From CALKZN01 sp964633815 (lineage in GTDB: Bacteria; Pseudomonadota; Gammaproteobacteria; Arenicellales; Arenicellaceae): 64,000 nt of DNA. The position numbers and the translations under genes are program-made. A model generated the notes under the pieces. The model was given only the letters and a program-made list of their open reading frames with translations, was not told the origin of the DNA and did not search any database. The DNA lies in contig CAZWHW010000001.1 of the NCBI GenBank assembly GCA_964633815.1, positions 62,001 to 126,000 on the forward strand. The letters are read 5' to 3'. Shown piece by piece: positions 53,515 through 63,695 of this stretch (positions are counted from its first letter, which is position 1; each line of letters starts with the position of its first letter).

Positions 53515-56097
53515 TCAGTTCAAATAATGTTCCGCCAACTGCTGAATATGCTCATCTTGAGCAAAAATCTTGTCTTCACTTAGGCCTATCTTAGGTGAAG
53601 AACCTTTATATTGCTGCCAGTTTTTATCCAAATCTTCCAATATTAATGTACAGGCTTTTTGGTCATTCATCGGGAAGACAAAGCCTGTTTCTCCTTCGAT
53701 AATATCTTCGGCTAAGCCTCCCGCATCAGCGGCAATGACCCATTTATTTCTTAGCGCAGCTTCGCGAGTGACTAGACCAAAACTTTCTGGCCAAATAGAA
53801 GGAGCAATCAAAACATCGATATCTGTATAAAAATCTTCGATATCCGCACCTACTTGCTTACCCCATGTGACCACTTTGGAATCGCCCCACTGATTGGTTT
53901 GTTTAAAGTCTGTTGGTTTGAATAGGTCAATCATTTCGAATTGCAAATTATCTAAAGAGCTATTTGAAACAATGTCTTTGAGGAAGTAATAGCCTTTGTG
54001 AGCTGAGATTCCGCCAAGATAACCAATAACAAGCCTTTCTACAGCTTCTGATTCCTGTTGCTCTTGTATTATTTCGGACTCAAAAGACACACCATTTTTC
54101 AACACAGCGACATGCCCAAAACCATTGCTTTTATAGAGTTTCGCTTGAAATTCCGAGACTGCAAATAGCTGTTTAGCACCCTGTAATTGTTCTGACAAAT
54201 AACGCGTTCTTGCAACCATTTTTGCTACATCACTCGTATTTGCCGCAATCAAAGGATTGCTTTGCTGCAAGTCCACCAATTGATCCTGATCATCCAATAA
54301 GAACTGATGTGCAGAAATCCACCATGCGTCATGCACGGTCACCACGTATGGCAATTCTAGTTCTGTCGCCGCTTGCATAGGAGCAGCTGTGAGACGCTGC
54401 ATACTGTGAAAATGAATCAAATCAGGGCGATTTTGCGGCAACCATTGCAAACATAATTGATAAACCTGTTCATCAAAGGCGCGACTTTCCAGCTCAACAT
54501 GCGATGGGACTCGAACCGCTGTAACGTTGACACCTTCATGCTCATATTGATGCAAGGTGTAAGGCGCTTCATCAGACATTTCAGTGGTCAACACTTCAAT
54601 CTCAAACTCTTTGGAATTAGCTTGCAACAAACCTTGCACCGATTGCACAGCAACCGTGGTTGCTCCACCTATGGCCTGTGGTGGATAGAGCACATTGACA
54701 ATTAAAATGCGCCTTTTAGGTTTTGATCCCGTATCTTGCAACAAATGATCTGCCATAGCTTGTTGCTGAATATCTGTGCACAAGCTAGCCATGGTTTTAG
54801 CCATTGCTTCGCTACCATATTCTTTATTAACATGTTGTTGTGCTGCTTTTCCAACCTGCTCACGCAAGTCTTTGCTTCGTGCTAATTCAGACAAATAGTG
54901 CAGCCAGTCATCTGATGTTTCAGCAAGATAGGCTGTTCGTTCATGTTCAACCGTCTGCGCATATCTTGCGGTACGCGAGAGCACCGACGGCACACCCAAA
55001 CACGCTGCTTCCAACCATTTGATCTCGCTTTTGCAGTCTGCAAACACACCCGATTTCAAGGGCGCTATAGCTATATCACTGTGCAGCAAGCAGTGCAGAT
55101 AAGAAGAAAATTCCATAGACGGTAAGCGCTGAATTCGATCAGAAAAACTCTGCAATGAATCTGGAATACTCAGTTGGCCTGCAATCACCAGACATACCTG
55201 TGTGTTTTCTTCGAGGAGTTTCGCTAAAGGCTCAGCAACTAAGGCAAAGTCTTCGTCATGGGTTTTGGTGCCACTACCATAAAAAATTCGCACCTTGTCA
55301 TCTTGAGCTGGAATTTTGGATGATTTTGCACACGATTCTATAAATGAATCCAAGCCATTTGGCAATAAAAAGCATTTTTTCATTGTCACTAGTTCTGCCA
55401 GCTCTTGTTGTAAAACAGGAGTAGATGCAATGCCATAATGTGCAATTTCAATAGCTTGCTTATACAAACTCGCACCCGTCAGAATACCCTGCAAGTCTTT
55501 ATCATTTAACTGTTCGGTCGTTTGCCCAAAGGCTTGTTGAATTTTCTCTCGATCAAAAATTAGATCATCAATGTCATAAACTACCAATTTTCTCAGCTTT
55601 TTAGCATGTTGCATCAAATCTAAGATTACTGGATATCCGGGCACACGATAAAACCAGATCATATCGAATTGATAAATTACCTGTTCCAACTGACCAATTT
55701 CCGACCAGTCATGCCATTCGACATAAAAACCATTCACTTCCAACTGTTCCAGTTTTTGTTTAACACGATAGTGTAAACATTGTGGAATGCTAGCTTCAGC
55801 AATCAACAATATACGTGGTGAAGTTTGTAGCTTGGGTAACAAACTCAGCTGTTCTTGCAGACTTTTGAATTCGGGGATGGAACTATCGCTTTTCACATAA
55901 AATTTGATGATTTTAAGCACTTTGACCACTGCCAAAATTTCCAATGACACAATATTGAGAAACACCACACCCAACTTACTTCTCCGCACCCAAGTGACCG
56001 CTGCATCAAATTTAGATTGATTAAATTCCGTCAAACGCAGTTCTGTAAATCGACGTTTGATGCGAGAAAGTTTTGCTCTGACAAATCTTGGAATCAT
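53515..56097 (-). CDS. Double-domain family-4 glycosyltransferase
   Basis: An 860-residue protein with two GT-B glycosyltransferase halves. The first (about 90-440) has RILLIAEAS, VYDIDDLIFD and PLKSGVFADCKSEIKWLEAACLGVPSV. The second (about 465-860) is a typical GT4: LYPPQAIGGATTVAV, a long Rossmann core, and PSIWPESFGLVTREAALRNK with the ExxxxxxxE-type motif. It may add two different sugars, perhaps rhamnose given rmlA and rmlB nearby. It is the last gene of the ABC-transporter O-antigen block and starts 18 bases after the capping-enzyme gene. Confidence 0.9.
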   Translation of the reverse strand: MIPRFVRAKLSRIKRRFTELRLTEFNQSKFDAAVTWVRRSKLGVVFLNIVSLEILAVVKVLKIIKFYVKSDSSIPEFKSLQEQLSLLPKLQTSPRILLIAEASIPQCLHYRVKQKLEQLEVNGFYVEWHDWSEIGQLEQVIYQFDMIWFYRVPGYPVILDLMQHAKKLRKLVVYDIDDLIFDREKIQQAFGQTTEQLNDKDLQGILTGASLYKQAIEIAHYGIASTPVLQQELAELVTMKKCFLLPNGLDSFIESCAKSSKIPAQDDKVRIFYGSGTKTHDEDFALVAEPLAKLLEENTQVCLVIAGQLSIPDSLQSFSDRIQRLPSMEFSSYLHCLLHSDIAIAPLKSGVFADCKSEIKWLEAACLGVPSVLSRTARYAQTVEHERTAYLAETSDDWLHYLSELARSKDLREQVGKAAQQHVNKEYGSEAMAKTMASLCTDIQQQAMADHLLQDTGSKPKRRILIVNVLYPPQAIGGATTVAVQSVQGLLQANSKEFEIEVLTTEMSDEAPYTLHQYEHEGVNVTAVRVPSHVELESRAFDEQVYQLCLQWLPQNRPDLIHFHSMQRLTAAPMQAATELELPYVVTVHDAWWISAHQFLLDDQDQLVDLQQSNPLIAANTSDVAKMVARTRYLSEQLQGAKQLFAVSEFQAKLYKSNGFGHVAVLKNGVSFESEIIQEQQESEAVERLVIGYLGGISAHKGYYFLKDIVSNSSLDNLQFEMIDLFKPTDFKQTNQWGDSKVVTWGKQVGADIEDFYTDIDVLIAPSIWPESFGLVTREAALRNKWVIAADAGGLAEDIIEGETGFVFPMNDQKACTLILEDLDKNWQQYKGSSPKIGLSEDKIFAQDEHIQQLAEHYLN

Positions 56098-56115
56098 ACT
56101 TATTGTCTTTCAACC

Positions 56116-59100
56116 TTAATAAACATTGAAATAATATGGGTCGCCTTGCTTAACATAGCCTGCATGCCGTTCAATAAATGCCTTTTGCTCCGTAGCAAAA
56201 CGTCGCATTTTATTTACTGTAGTTTCATAACCACGGGATGCAGATTCATGATGTTCACCCAAAACTAAAGGATGCAAGACATTATGATAGCCTTTCTCAA
56301 TCGCACGCAAGCAAAAATCAACATCATTAAATGCCACACCAAAAGTCGCTTCATCAAAACCATTTAGCTCATTCCAAACCTGACGTGAACACATAAACAT
56401 TGCACCAGTCACTGCACTAACATAACGAGGTTTACGTAAATATTTACCCATACCAAATTCATAAGCTCGTTTATGTTTAAACGTATGCTCAGGTAACTTC
56501 TCGGCTATATGTAAGCCCAAATGCTGAATGCGGCCATCTGCAAAATTCAAACGCCCGCCAACCGTCGCCACATTATCTAGTAATGCTTTGCTCAGCATTA
56601 GCTCAAGCCAATCATCTGACTGCAATTCAACATCATTATTCAACAATACAATAAANNNNNNNNNNNNNNNNNNNNNNNNNNNNNNNNNNNNNNNNNNNNN
56701 NNNNNNNNNNNNNNNNNNNNNNNNNNNNNNNNNNNNNNNNNNNNNNNNNNNNNNNGCTCAAGCCAATCATCTGACTGCAATTCAACATCATTATTCAACA
56801 ATACAATAAAGTCTCCGTTGGATTCAGAAACACCCTTATTGACTAGTGCAGAGAAGTTAAAGTCAATATTATGATCCACAAACTGACATTGTGGGAATTC
56901 CTTAGTGATTTGGCTGCGTAATGATTGCGTTGAAGCCAAAACGCTATCATTAGAAATCGCAATGATTTCATAATTTTCATAATGCGTTTTAGCGACTATT
57001 GACCGAATGCAGTTGTCTAACAATGTAGGTTTATCACGAAATGGAATGATAATACTAACCTTAGGCACAGGCGTTGTAATTACTGCATTGGCAGAGCACC
57101 ATTGCTTACTTGAACCATTTTGAAAAAATGCCCTAGGGTTATTTTTCAGTGCTTTTTTTTTACTCAACACCGCACTTTTAATAGAACGCAAACGCCCGAC
57201 TAAAGCTGAAATTTTGAGCGCCAAGGCATAAGATTGGGAATTCTTGATTTGATCAAGTTCTGTCAACTTAAACTCTAGTGATAACACTTGCTTGCTACGC
57301 TCTAAAAAGGTTTGATCGACATTTGTGCTTGGAAAACGTGCCTCTATCACTACTTGCAACACCTCATCAGTTTGCAAGTTTTGCTCTATATCAGCCAATG
57401 ACCACTGCAAACTCGGATAATATTTTTGTGAATAATAGCACTCACCTAAATCGCCTTTTTCAAAGATAATGTCCTTAAGCGTGGCTAATTCAGCTATTTG
57501 CCTCTCATCACCCATCTCCCACAAGATTCGAGCCTCAGAGGCTCCACTTTGCATATCGCTTTGTTTGGCCGGCACTGCTAATAGGCTAACTTTATAAATA
57601 CGGAAAAAAGAAAAGTCATGAACCATACCCAAGCCACAAGGGAAAAATCGGATGCTATCTAGCGAGCGCTCATGACTTGGCAAAGTAAAACTCACACTTT
57701 CTCGTGCATATCGACCTTGCCTTGGATCAGACACACAATTTACAGTTGAAAACTTTTCATCTGCTGAAGCCTTCCATTGCAACGACATCACAGCCGTGCT
57801 TTTATCTAACAAGGTATCAAAATTGATCGCAAATGGCGCACTTGAAATAGTGTTCTGGAAATGCTCATTCGCATTGGCAAATTGCAATAAATCTTCGGCA
57901 GACAATGGCTTACCAATCACCTGAAATCCATATCTCAACCAGTCTTCCAATGTGAAAGTTTGGCGATAACGTTCAGGTATGGCTTTTTCTTCCACAAAAT
58001 CTGGATAAGCCGTATAGAAAAACAAAATAGCTCGAAAAAACACATAGGTAGCTTGCAATGGTTCTGACACCTGCCATTCTTCATCAACCACATGATATTT
58101 CTGATCGGAATTTGAGAGAATAATATTATTAGGCAACAAATCAATCGTCAGCGTTCCGGCTGATTCACGCTCACTTAAAAATGCATAGTACTCGCGCAAG
58201 AAATTCTCAAAAACAACGAGGTCTGGATAAGATATCAAACTACGTGACCATTCCACCGACAGCATTGGCCCACTAATAAAAGCCTCGTTTTCAATACGTT
58301 GATGTTCAATTGCTGGCGCAATGGTTTTACGCTGGTATTGTCGATCAACAATATAGTCACGCACAATTTTATCTTCACCTTTTGGCTTAGCAATCGACAT
58401 GCAATATTCTAATTTGCGTTGATAGCTTGGCAGATGCACAAAATCATTCGGACTCATTTGCGCAATGGATGCTTGCGATGCACTCATCAACAGCATGAAA
58501 GAGTTCGCGTAATCACCCATGGTTTTTGAGGCAGCGGTAGACTCCCAAAAAAGCACTTCTCGTGAAGCATAATGAAAATCTTTGATATAGTCGCGCGATC
58601 GACAACCTTCTAAATGGTTGTAGCAAAATGGATTCTCATCAACATATTGTTCGCCGAGAAAAATCGTTGGCACTTTATAGTCTGGAAATGGGTATATGAA
58701 TTCTGTAGCTGAAAATCCTGCGATGTCCAACTGCTCTTGCCATTCTTTCTTGGTATACGTTCGAATACCTGCAGGCTGGGCATAGTTATGCACGCCGATA
58801 TAAGGCTTGGCATAATGATCTTCATTTGCACCTTCAACATATTTAAAGCCCGTGCGATTCTCAATCGCAACCATGACAACACCATCTGCAGTACTGGATT
58901 TTTTTGCTAACGCTAGTAGATCTTGTAATGCTTCTTCATCATTGTCGCGATTCGAAAATCTACCAGCATATTCAGTGACGCCAACATATAAAACCAAATC
59001 GTAATAGTTTTCAGGAAAAACAATATCATTAAAATTGGCAGTAGAAACCGTGACATTTTCCAAATCCCGACAACGTAAAGCAGCCAATTCGGCTCGAACT

Positions 59101-59471
59101 GGACTACCTTCAACAGAATCAACTTCGAACTTCGAACCATCAGCATGTTGAAAATCACCCAGATACCGTGTGATAGAACCACAACCACAACCAAGCTCTA
59201 ACACTCGCTTGACTCCGCTTAAATTCAAAGCCCGAATCAAGTTTGAGCGCACTGGACTTAGATGATATTCGGTTGGCCAATCAACAATGTGATATTTCAA
59301 CTCATAAGATAAGTGACTTAAATCTTCAGCTGCAGACAAGATTTCTCGTAGACGTTGTTCGATCTCTTGGCCGTCGGAATAAGCAAAATCAATATTGCCT
59401 TGCTTGGCATCAAACCAGACACGATTTTTGCCTTGCGTAAATTGATTGAGCTGAATGAATTTTTCTGACAC
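56116..59471 (-). CDS. Methyltransferase/kinase-like/GT2 three-domain protein (interrupted by a false gap)
   Basis: Reading across the N run with one copy of the 55-base overlap removed gives one unbroken frame of 1066 residues (3201 bases, divisible by three). Domains: class I SAM methyltransferase, about 80-210, with VLELGCGCGS; a kinase-like segment (about 380-480) with IDLLPNN (Asp444, Asn449) and VVDEEW (Asp463), like APH-type kinases; a beta-rich linker (about 560-720); and a GT2 domain from about 800 with VSIIIPFRD, NNDVE (893-897), then NDVDFCLR and HHESASRG. Methyltransferase plus kinase recalls WbdD, which caps O-antigen chains and fixes their length. The start is GTG (59471) with AGG 8 bases away. 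It lies between the wzt gene and a GT4 gene. Confidence 0.82.
56601..56810. repeat. Duplicated 55-base contig end around the gap
   Basis: Positions 56601-56655 and 56756-56810 are identical (55 bases). The N run lies exactly between them. This is the picture left by an assembler that did not merge overlapping contig ends; it is not a biological repeat. Confidence 0.93.
56656..56755. other. Assembly gap of 100 N
   Basis: Exactly 100 N, the standard filler for a gap of unknown size. It sits inside the methyltransferase/GT2 gene. The matching flanks show that probably no sequence is missing. Confidence 0.98.
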
Positions 59472-59505
59472 GTAAATTACCTAAATTTTTGTCGATTTAT
59501 TTATG

Positions 59506-60819
59506 TTATGAAGATTCTAGCAATTCAATTTGAGCATTCAATTCTGCTAGCCCATAAGCCTTTGCTTGCCCTACATTGTCTATTTGCAGATGCACCATAT
59601 CGTAGCGTCTATCGATGGCGATATTGTCTTTATCTAAATGATCTTGAGCAACACCTAGTGAAATAAAATAATCATTAGGTAGTAAATTTGCTTCAAATTC
59701 AAAGCTCACTTGCACTTGCTCATTTTTTTCATAGCTACGTACTTCGTTTTCTTGCAAACGCGTATTCGTGCCATAAATAGTTTCTCCGCCTGGCAATTTT
59801 ATAGCCAAACCAAAAATCAATCCTTCAAGCTGTTCAAAAAAAGCGACCCGGAAATTAACGCGAATACGTTGGCCAGATCTAGCTTTGAAATTTGGTTGAT
59901 CGTCAACCAATAATTCATAATGAAAAATTTTCGCGCGTCCATCCCCCCAACGTTCTTCATTAGCGTTATAGGCTAATTGCTTTAGACAATAATCAATATT
60001 TGGATCTAATTCATGCTCTTGTTGATGAGTCTTCGTCATTGCTCGATCGATGCGAGTGACTTCCGAGTCAAACATCATTTCCATATAGCGTTGTACAATC
60101 GCTTTCGGTTCCCCTATCTGCACGAGTTTACCAGCATCAATCAATACTGCACGATCACAATATTTAATAATACTTTCAGTAGAATGTGTAACAAATAAAA
60201 TAGACACACCATTAGCCTTGAGCATATCTAAACGGCGAAAACATTTTGCTTGAAAACGAATATCACCCACTGCCAATGCTTCATCAATAATCAAGACATC
60301 AGGCCGCATATTAATTGCTACCGCAAAAGCAAGACGCACAAACATGCCGCTAGAATAAGTCTTGACGGGTCGTTCCAAGAAATCTCCTAAACCACTGAAT
60401 TCAATAATATCTGGCAATGCTTGTTCAAATTCAGCGGGAGTCAACCCCATCAAACTGGCATTCAAGCGCGCATTTTCTAACCCCGTGAACTCTGGATTAA
60501 ATCCCGCACCAAGTTCCAATAAAGCAGACACTCGCCCAGAGGTGGTATAACTCCCTTTGGTCGGTTGCAAGATGCCCGTAATCAATTGTAATAAGGTCGA
60601 CTTACCTGCGCCATTTTTTCCAACTAAACCCACTGTTTCGCCAGGCAACACTGAAAAACTGACATCAGAAAGCGCCCAGAATGGAGTGCCCGATTGTTTC
60701 TCAGGAAACAATGCTGCCCACAGGCGCTTTAATGGACTTTTATGCGCCCAATAGCATTTGCTTAAACCATCAAGCTCAACTACTGTTTGTTCTTGCTCTA
60801 CACTGGCATTAAACGACAT
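59506..60819 (-). CDS. wzt: O-antigen ABC transporter ATP-binding protein Wzt with extra C-terminal domain
   Basis: A 437-residue protein from the ATG at 60819, which overlaps the end of wzm by 11 bases (an ATG at 60864 would lie deeper in it). Walker A GLVGKNGAGKST, signature YSSGMFVRLAFA and Walker B LIIDEALAVGD are intact. Residues about 265-437 form an extra beta-sandwich domain (for example RFQ-like RVNFRVAFFEQLEGL). In E. coli O9a this domain binds the modified end of the O-antigen before export, so its presence goes with a capped polymer. The neighbouring capping-type protein fits this. Confidence 0.93.
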   Translation of the reverse strand: MSFNASVEQEQTVVELDGLSKCYWAHKSPLKRLWAALFPEKQSGTPFWALSDVSFSVLPGETVGLVGKNGAGKSTLLQLITGILQPTKGSYTTSGRVSALLELGAGFNPEFTGLENARLNASLMGLTPAEFEQALPDIIEFSGLGDFLERPVKTYSSGMFVRLAFAVAINMRPDVLIIDEALAVGDIRFQAKCFRRLDMLKANGVSILFVTHSTESIIKYCDRAVLIDAGKLVQIGEPKAIVQRYMEMMFDSEVTRIDRAMTKTHQQEHELDPNIDYCLKQLAYNANEERWGDGRAKIFHYELLVDDQPNFKARSGQRIRVNFRVAFFEQLEGLIFGLAIKLPGGETIYGTNTRLQENEVRSYEKNEQVQVSFEFEANLLPNDYFISLGVAQDHLDKDNIAIDRRYDMVHLQIDNVGQAKAYGLAELNAQIELLESS

Positions 60820-61606
60820 CTGCAAATGCTCCTTTGGTGCGTTTAAAAAAACTATAGCCCACAACCAAGGCGCAGATTGCCACTAGGTAATATCCCCCTA
60901 ACAGCAACCAATCGGGCTGCTCAGCAAATAAAACCACTGCACGAAACTGTTCAATAATAATTGTCAGTGGATTGAGATACATCCACGGTCGATACGCTTC
61001 AGGAACTAGATGTAATGGATAAAATATTGGCGCTAAAAATAACAATACTGTCACTAACACACCCATAATTTGAGCAATATCTCGAATAAAAACACATAGC
61101 GACGACAAGAGCCATGAGACCCCCAGCATCAAGATAATAAAAGGCAATAAAACAATCGGGGTATATAAAATTGTCCAACTTGGCAAAACGCCAAACACCA
61201 ACATGAACAATAACAAAATAAAAAAGCCTGCCAGCAAATGAAAGAGCGCCGCCCCCACACTGACTACAGACAGAATTGGTAACGGAAAGACGACTTTTTT
61301 CACATACTGTTGATTGTTAGTAATCAAGGCGCAAGAGCGCACCAAACACTCGCCCAAAAAGGCATGCAAGACCAAACCGCTAAACATAATAATGCCAAAG
61401 GGAACAGGATTTTCTTGTCCTGCTCCAGGTGCGACACCCCATTTGAGCTTAAATACAATGCCAAACACAAACAGATAAACCAACAACATAAAAACTGGAT
61501 AAGCGAATGACCACATTATGCCTAAACTTGATCCACGATAACGCTCCAAAACTTCACGCTTCATTAATTGTAGGATCAAGCTTTTACTATTCAGCAGTTC
61601 ATTCAT
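60809..61606 (-). CDS. wzm: O-antigen ABC transporter permease Wzm
   Basis: A 265-residue ABC-2 type permease with six helices and the RYRGSSLGIMWSFAYP N-terminal motif. It forms the export channel for lipid-linked polysaccharide with Wzt, whose gene overlaps its end. A polymer exported this way is finished in the cytoplasm, in contrast with the Wzy route. No wzy or wzx is seen in the window. Confidence 0.94.
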   Translation of the reverse strand: MNELLNSKSLILQLMKREVLERYRGSSLGIMWSFAYPVFMLLVYLFVFGIVFKLKWGVAPGAGQENPVPFGIIMFSGLVLHAFLGECLVRSCALITNNQQYVKKVVFPLPILSVVSVGAALFHLLAGFFILLLFMLVFGVLPSWTILYTPIVLLPFIILMLGVSWLLSSLCVFIRDIAQIMGVLVTVLLFLAPIFYPLHLVPEAYRPWMYLNPLTIIIEQFRAVVLFAEQPDWLLLGGYYLVAICALVVGYSFFKRTKGAFADVV

Positions 61607-61659
61607 TGTTCGTTGCTTTTGAAAATCACTGTTTTGAGTCGATGCTAATAAAGCAATAT

Positions 61660-62553
61660 TTAACTATAAAGTGCTATGAACTGCTCTTTATTATCGAGCA
61701 CTTGTTGCAGATATTTACCATATCCACTTTTACTATAGCGATTCGCCGCATCTGCCAACACTTCTTCATCGATATAACCATTGAGGAAAGCTATTTCTTC
61801 CAAACAAGCAACTTTGAGTCCTTGTCGATTTTCAATGGTTTCGATAAACATAGACGCTTGCAATAAGGATTCATGTGTTCCCATATCAAGCCAAGCCACA
61901 CCGCGATCAAACACCTCAACTGAAAGAGAGTCCCATTCTAAATATTGCTTATTCACATCAGTGATTTCTAATTCACCACGCTCTGAAGGCTGCACATTGC
62001 GCGCTACATCAACAACACGGTTGTCATAAAAATATAAACCTGTCACCGCAAAATTCGATTTTGGTTCTGTGGGTTTTTCTTCCAAGCTTAATGCGTTCCA
62101 ATTGTCGTCGAATTCAACTACGCCATAACGTTCTGGGTCATGTACAGGATAGGCAAAAACAGTTGCGCCTTTTTCTTTTGATCCTGCATTTTTCAATGAT
62201 TTACGCAAGTTTTGTCCATGAAAAACATTATCACCAAGGACAAGTGCACAGTTCTCATTACCTATAAATTCAGAACCAATAATGAATGCTTGAGCAAGAC
62301 CATCAGGAGATTCTTGTATTGCATAAGAAAGATTAATTCCCCATTGCGAACCATCGCCTAAAAGCTGTTGAAAACGTGGCGTGTCTTGTGGTGTTGAAAT
62401 GATCAATACATCTTGAATGCCTGCTTGCATCAATGATGCCAATGGATAATAAACCATAGGTTTGTCATACACAGGCAACAATTGTTTTGAAACCGCTTGT
62501 GTGACTGGGTGTAAACGAGTACCTGAACCACCTGCTAAAATAATTCCACGCAT
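61660..62553 (-). CDS. rfbA: Glucose-1-phosphate thymidylyltransferase RmlA
   Basis: A 297-residue enzyme that makes dTDP-glucose from glucose 1-phosphate and dTTP. The nucleotide site GGSGTRLHPVT, VYDKPMVYYP, VLGDNVFHG and EEKPTEPKSN are complete, and the length is right. It precedes wzm by 53 bases and follows rmlB in the same direction, so dTDP-sugars (such as rhamnose or a 6-deoxyhexose) are inputs to this O-antigen. rmlC and rmlD are not in the window. Confidence 0.97.
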   Translation of the reverse strand: MRGIILAGGSGTRLHPVTQAVSKQLLPVYDKPMVYYPLASLMQAGIQDVLIISTPQDTPRFQQLLGDGSQWGINLSYAIQESPDGLAQAFIIGSEFIGNENCALVLGDNVFHGQNLRKSLKNAGSKEKGATVFAYPVHDPERYGVVEFDDNWNALSLEEKPTEPKSNFAVTGLYFYDNRVVDVARNVQPSERGELEITDVNKQYLEWDSLSVEVFDRGVAWLDMGTHESLLQASMFIETIENRQGLKVACLEEIAFLNGYIDEEVLADAANRYSKSGYGKYLQQVLDNKEQFIALYS

Positions 62554-62592
62554 AATTTTCTCTCTATCGTTGTTTTCAGTTGCCTATAGTTT

Positions 62593-63651
62593 TTAGTTTT
62601 TTTCGCCCAAACGCTGACCTTGATAGCCAGCACTCACTTGCGTGACCCATTCAGCATTATCCAAATACCATTCAATTGTTCGTCTAAAGCCTGTGTCAAA
62701 AGTTTCATCTGGTGTCCATCCTAATAGCTGATCAATTTTGCTAGCATCAATAGCATAGCGGCGATCATGACCTGGTCGATCCGCAACAAAAGTAATTTGA
62801 TCTGCATAGGATTTACCATCTTCGCGCGGACGTAATTCATCTAGAATGCTGCACATGGTTTCGACCACTTCAATGTTAGTTTTTTCGTTATGCCCACCAA
62901 CGTTGTAACTTTGACCAATTTCGCCTTCAGTAACAATTTTCCATAAAGCTTTGACATGATCATCAACATAGAGCCAATCGCGGACATTATCGCCTTTGCC
63001 ATAAATTGGTAAAGGTTCACTCGCTAACGCTTTTTGTACAATCAATGGTACTAATTTTTCAGGAAATTGATACGGTCCATAATTGTTTGAGCAGTTAGAC
63101 GTAACTACTGGCAAATGAAAAGTTTTATTCCAAGCGCGTACCAAGTGATCTGAGCCAGCTTTACTTGCTGAATAAGGCGAATTTGGTTTATAGCGCGTTG
63201 TCTCAACGAACAAGCCAGTCTCCCCTAATGAACCGTAAACTTCATCAGTTGAAATATGATGAAAACGAAAAGCGGTTTTGCGTTCTTCTGGTAAATTTTG
63301 CCAATACTCCAATGCTGCTTGCAGCATATGATATGTGCCAACCAAATTAGTTTGAATGAACTCACCTGGACCATCAATCGAACGATCAACGTGTGACTCC
63401 GCGGCAAGATGCATAATGTAATCTGGTTGATATTCTTGAATCAAAGCACGAACCGCACTGAAGTCGCAAATATCTGCTTGATGAAAGTGGTGACGAGGGT
63501 CGCTATCAGCCTCACCAATTGATAAACGACTACCCGCATAGGTTAGCTTGTCTAAATTCACAACGGTGACATCCGTTGAGCTAATCAAATAGCGCACCAA
63601 TGCAGATCCAATAAAACCTGCGCCGCCTGTGACTAAAACCGTTTTTGACAT
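62593..63651 (-). CDS. rfbB: dTDP-glucose 4,6-dehydratase RmlB
   Basis: A 352-residue SDR enzyme that makes dTDP-4-keto-6-deoxyglucose. NAD loop GGAGFIGSALVR, the STDEVYGSLG catalytic region and YSASKAGSDHL (YxxxK) are complete. It is upstream of rmlA by 39 bases and follows a partial gene of unknown role. The product serves rhamnose, fucose-type or amino-deoxy sugar routes. Confidence 0.97.
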   Translation of the reverse strand: MSKTVLVTGGAGFIGSALVRYLISSTDVTVVNLDKLTYAGSRLSIGEADSDPRHHFHQADICDFSAVRALIQEYQPDYIMHLAAESHVDRSIDGPGEFIQTNLVGTYHMLQAALEYWQNLPEERKTAFRFHHISTDEVYGSLGETGLFVETTRYKPNSPYSASKAGSDHLVRAWNKTFHLPVVTSNCSNNYGPYQFPEKLVPLIVQKALASEPLPIYGKGDNVRDWLYVDDHVKALWKIVTEGEIGQSYNVGGHNEKTNIEVVETMCSILDELRPREDGKSYADQITFVADRPGHDRRYAIDASKIDQLLGWTPDETFDTGFRRTIEWYLDNAEWVTQVSAGYQGQRLGEKN

Positions 63652-63695
63652 AGTAAATACTCTATAGCTTTGTTGGATTAACTCACTGTTTCCAA

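Noticed and set aside
56601..56810. Direct repeat, possibly a mobile or CRISPR-like element
   Set aside because: The two 55-base copies border a 100-N gap exactly and encode the same residues; this is an assembly overlap.
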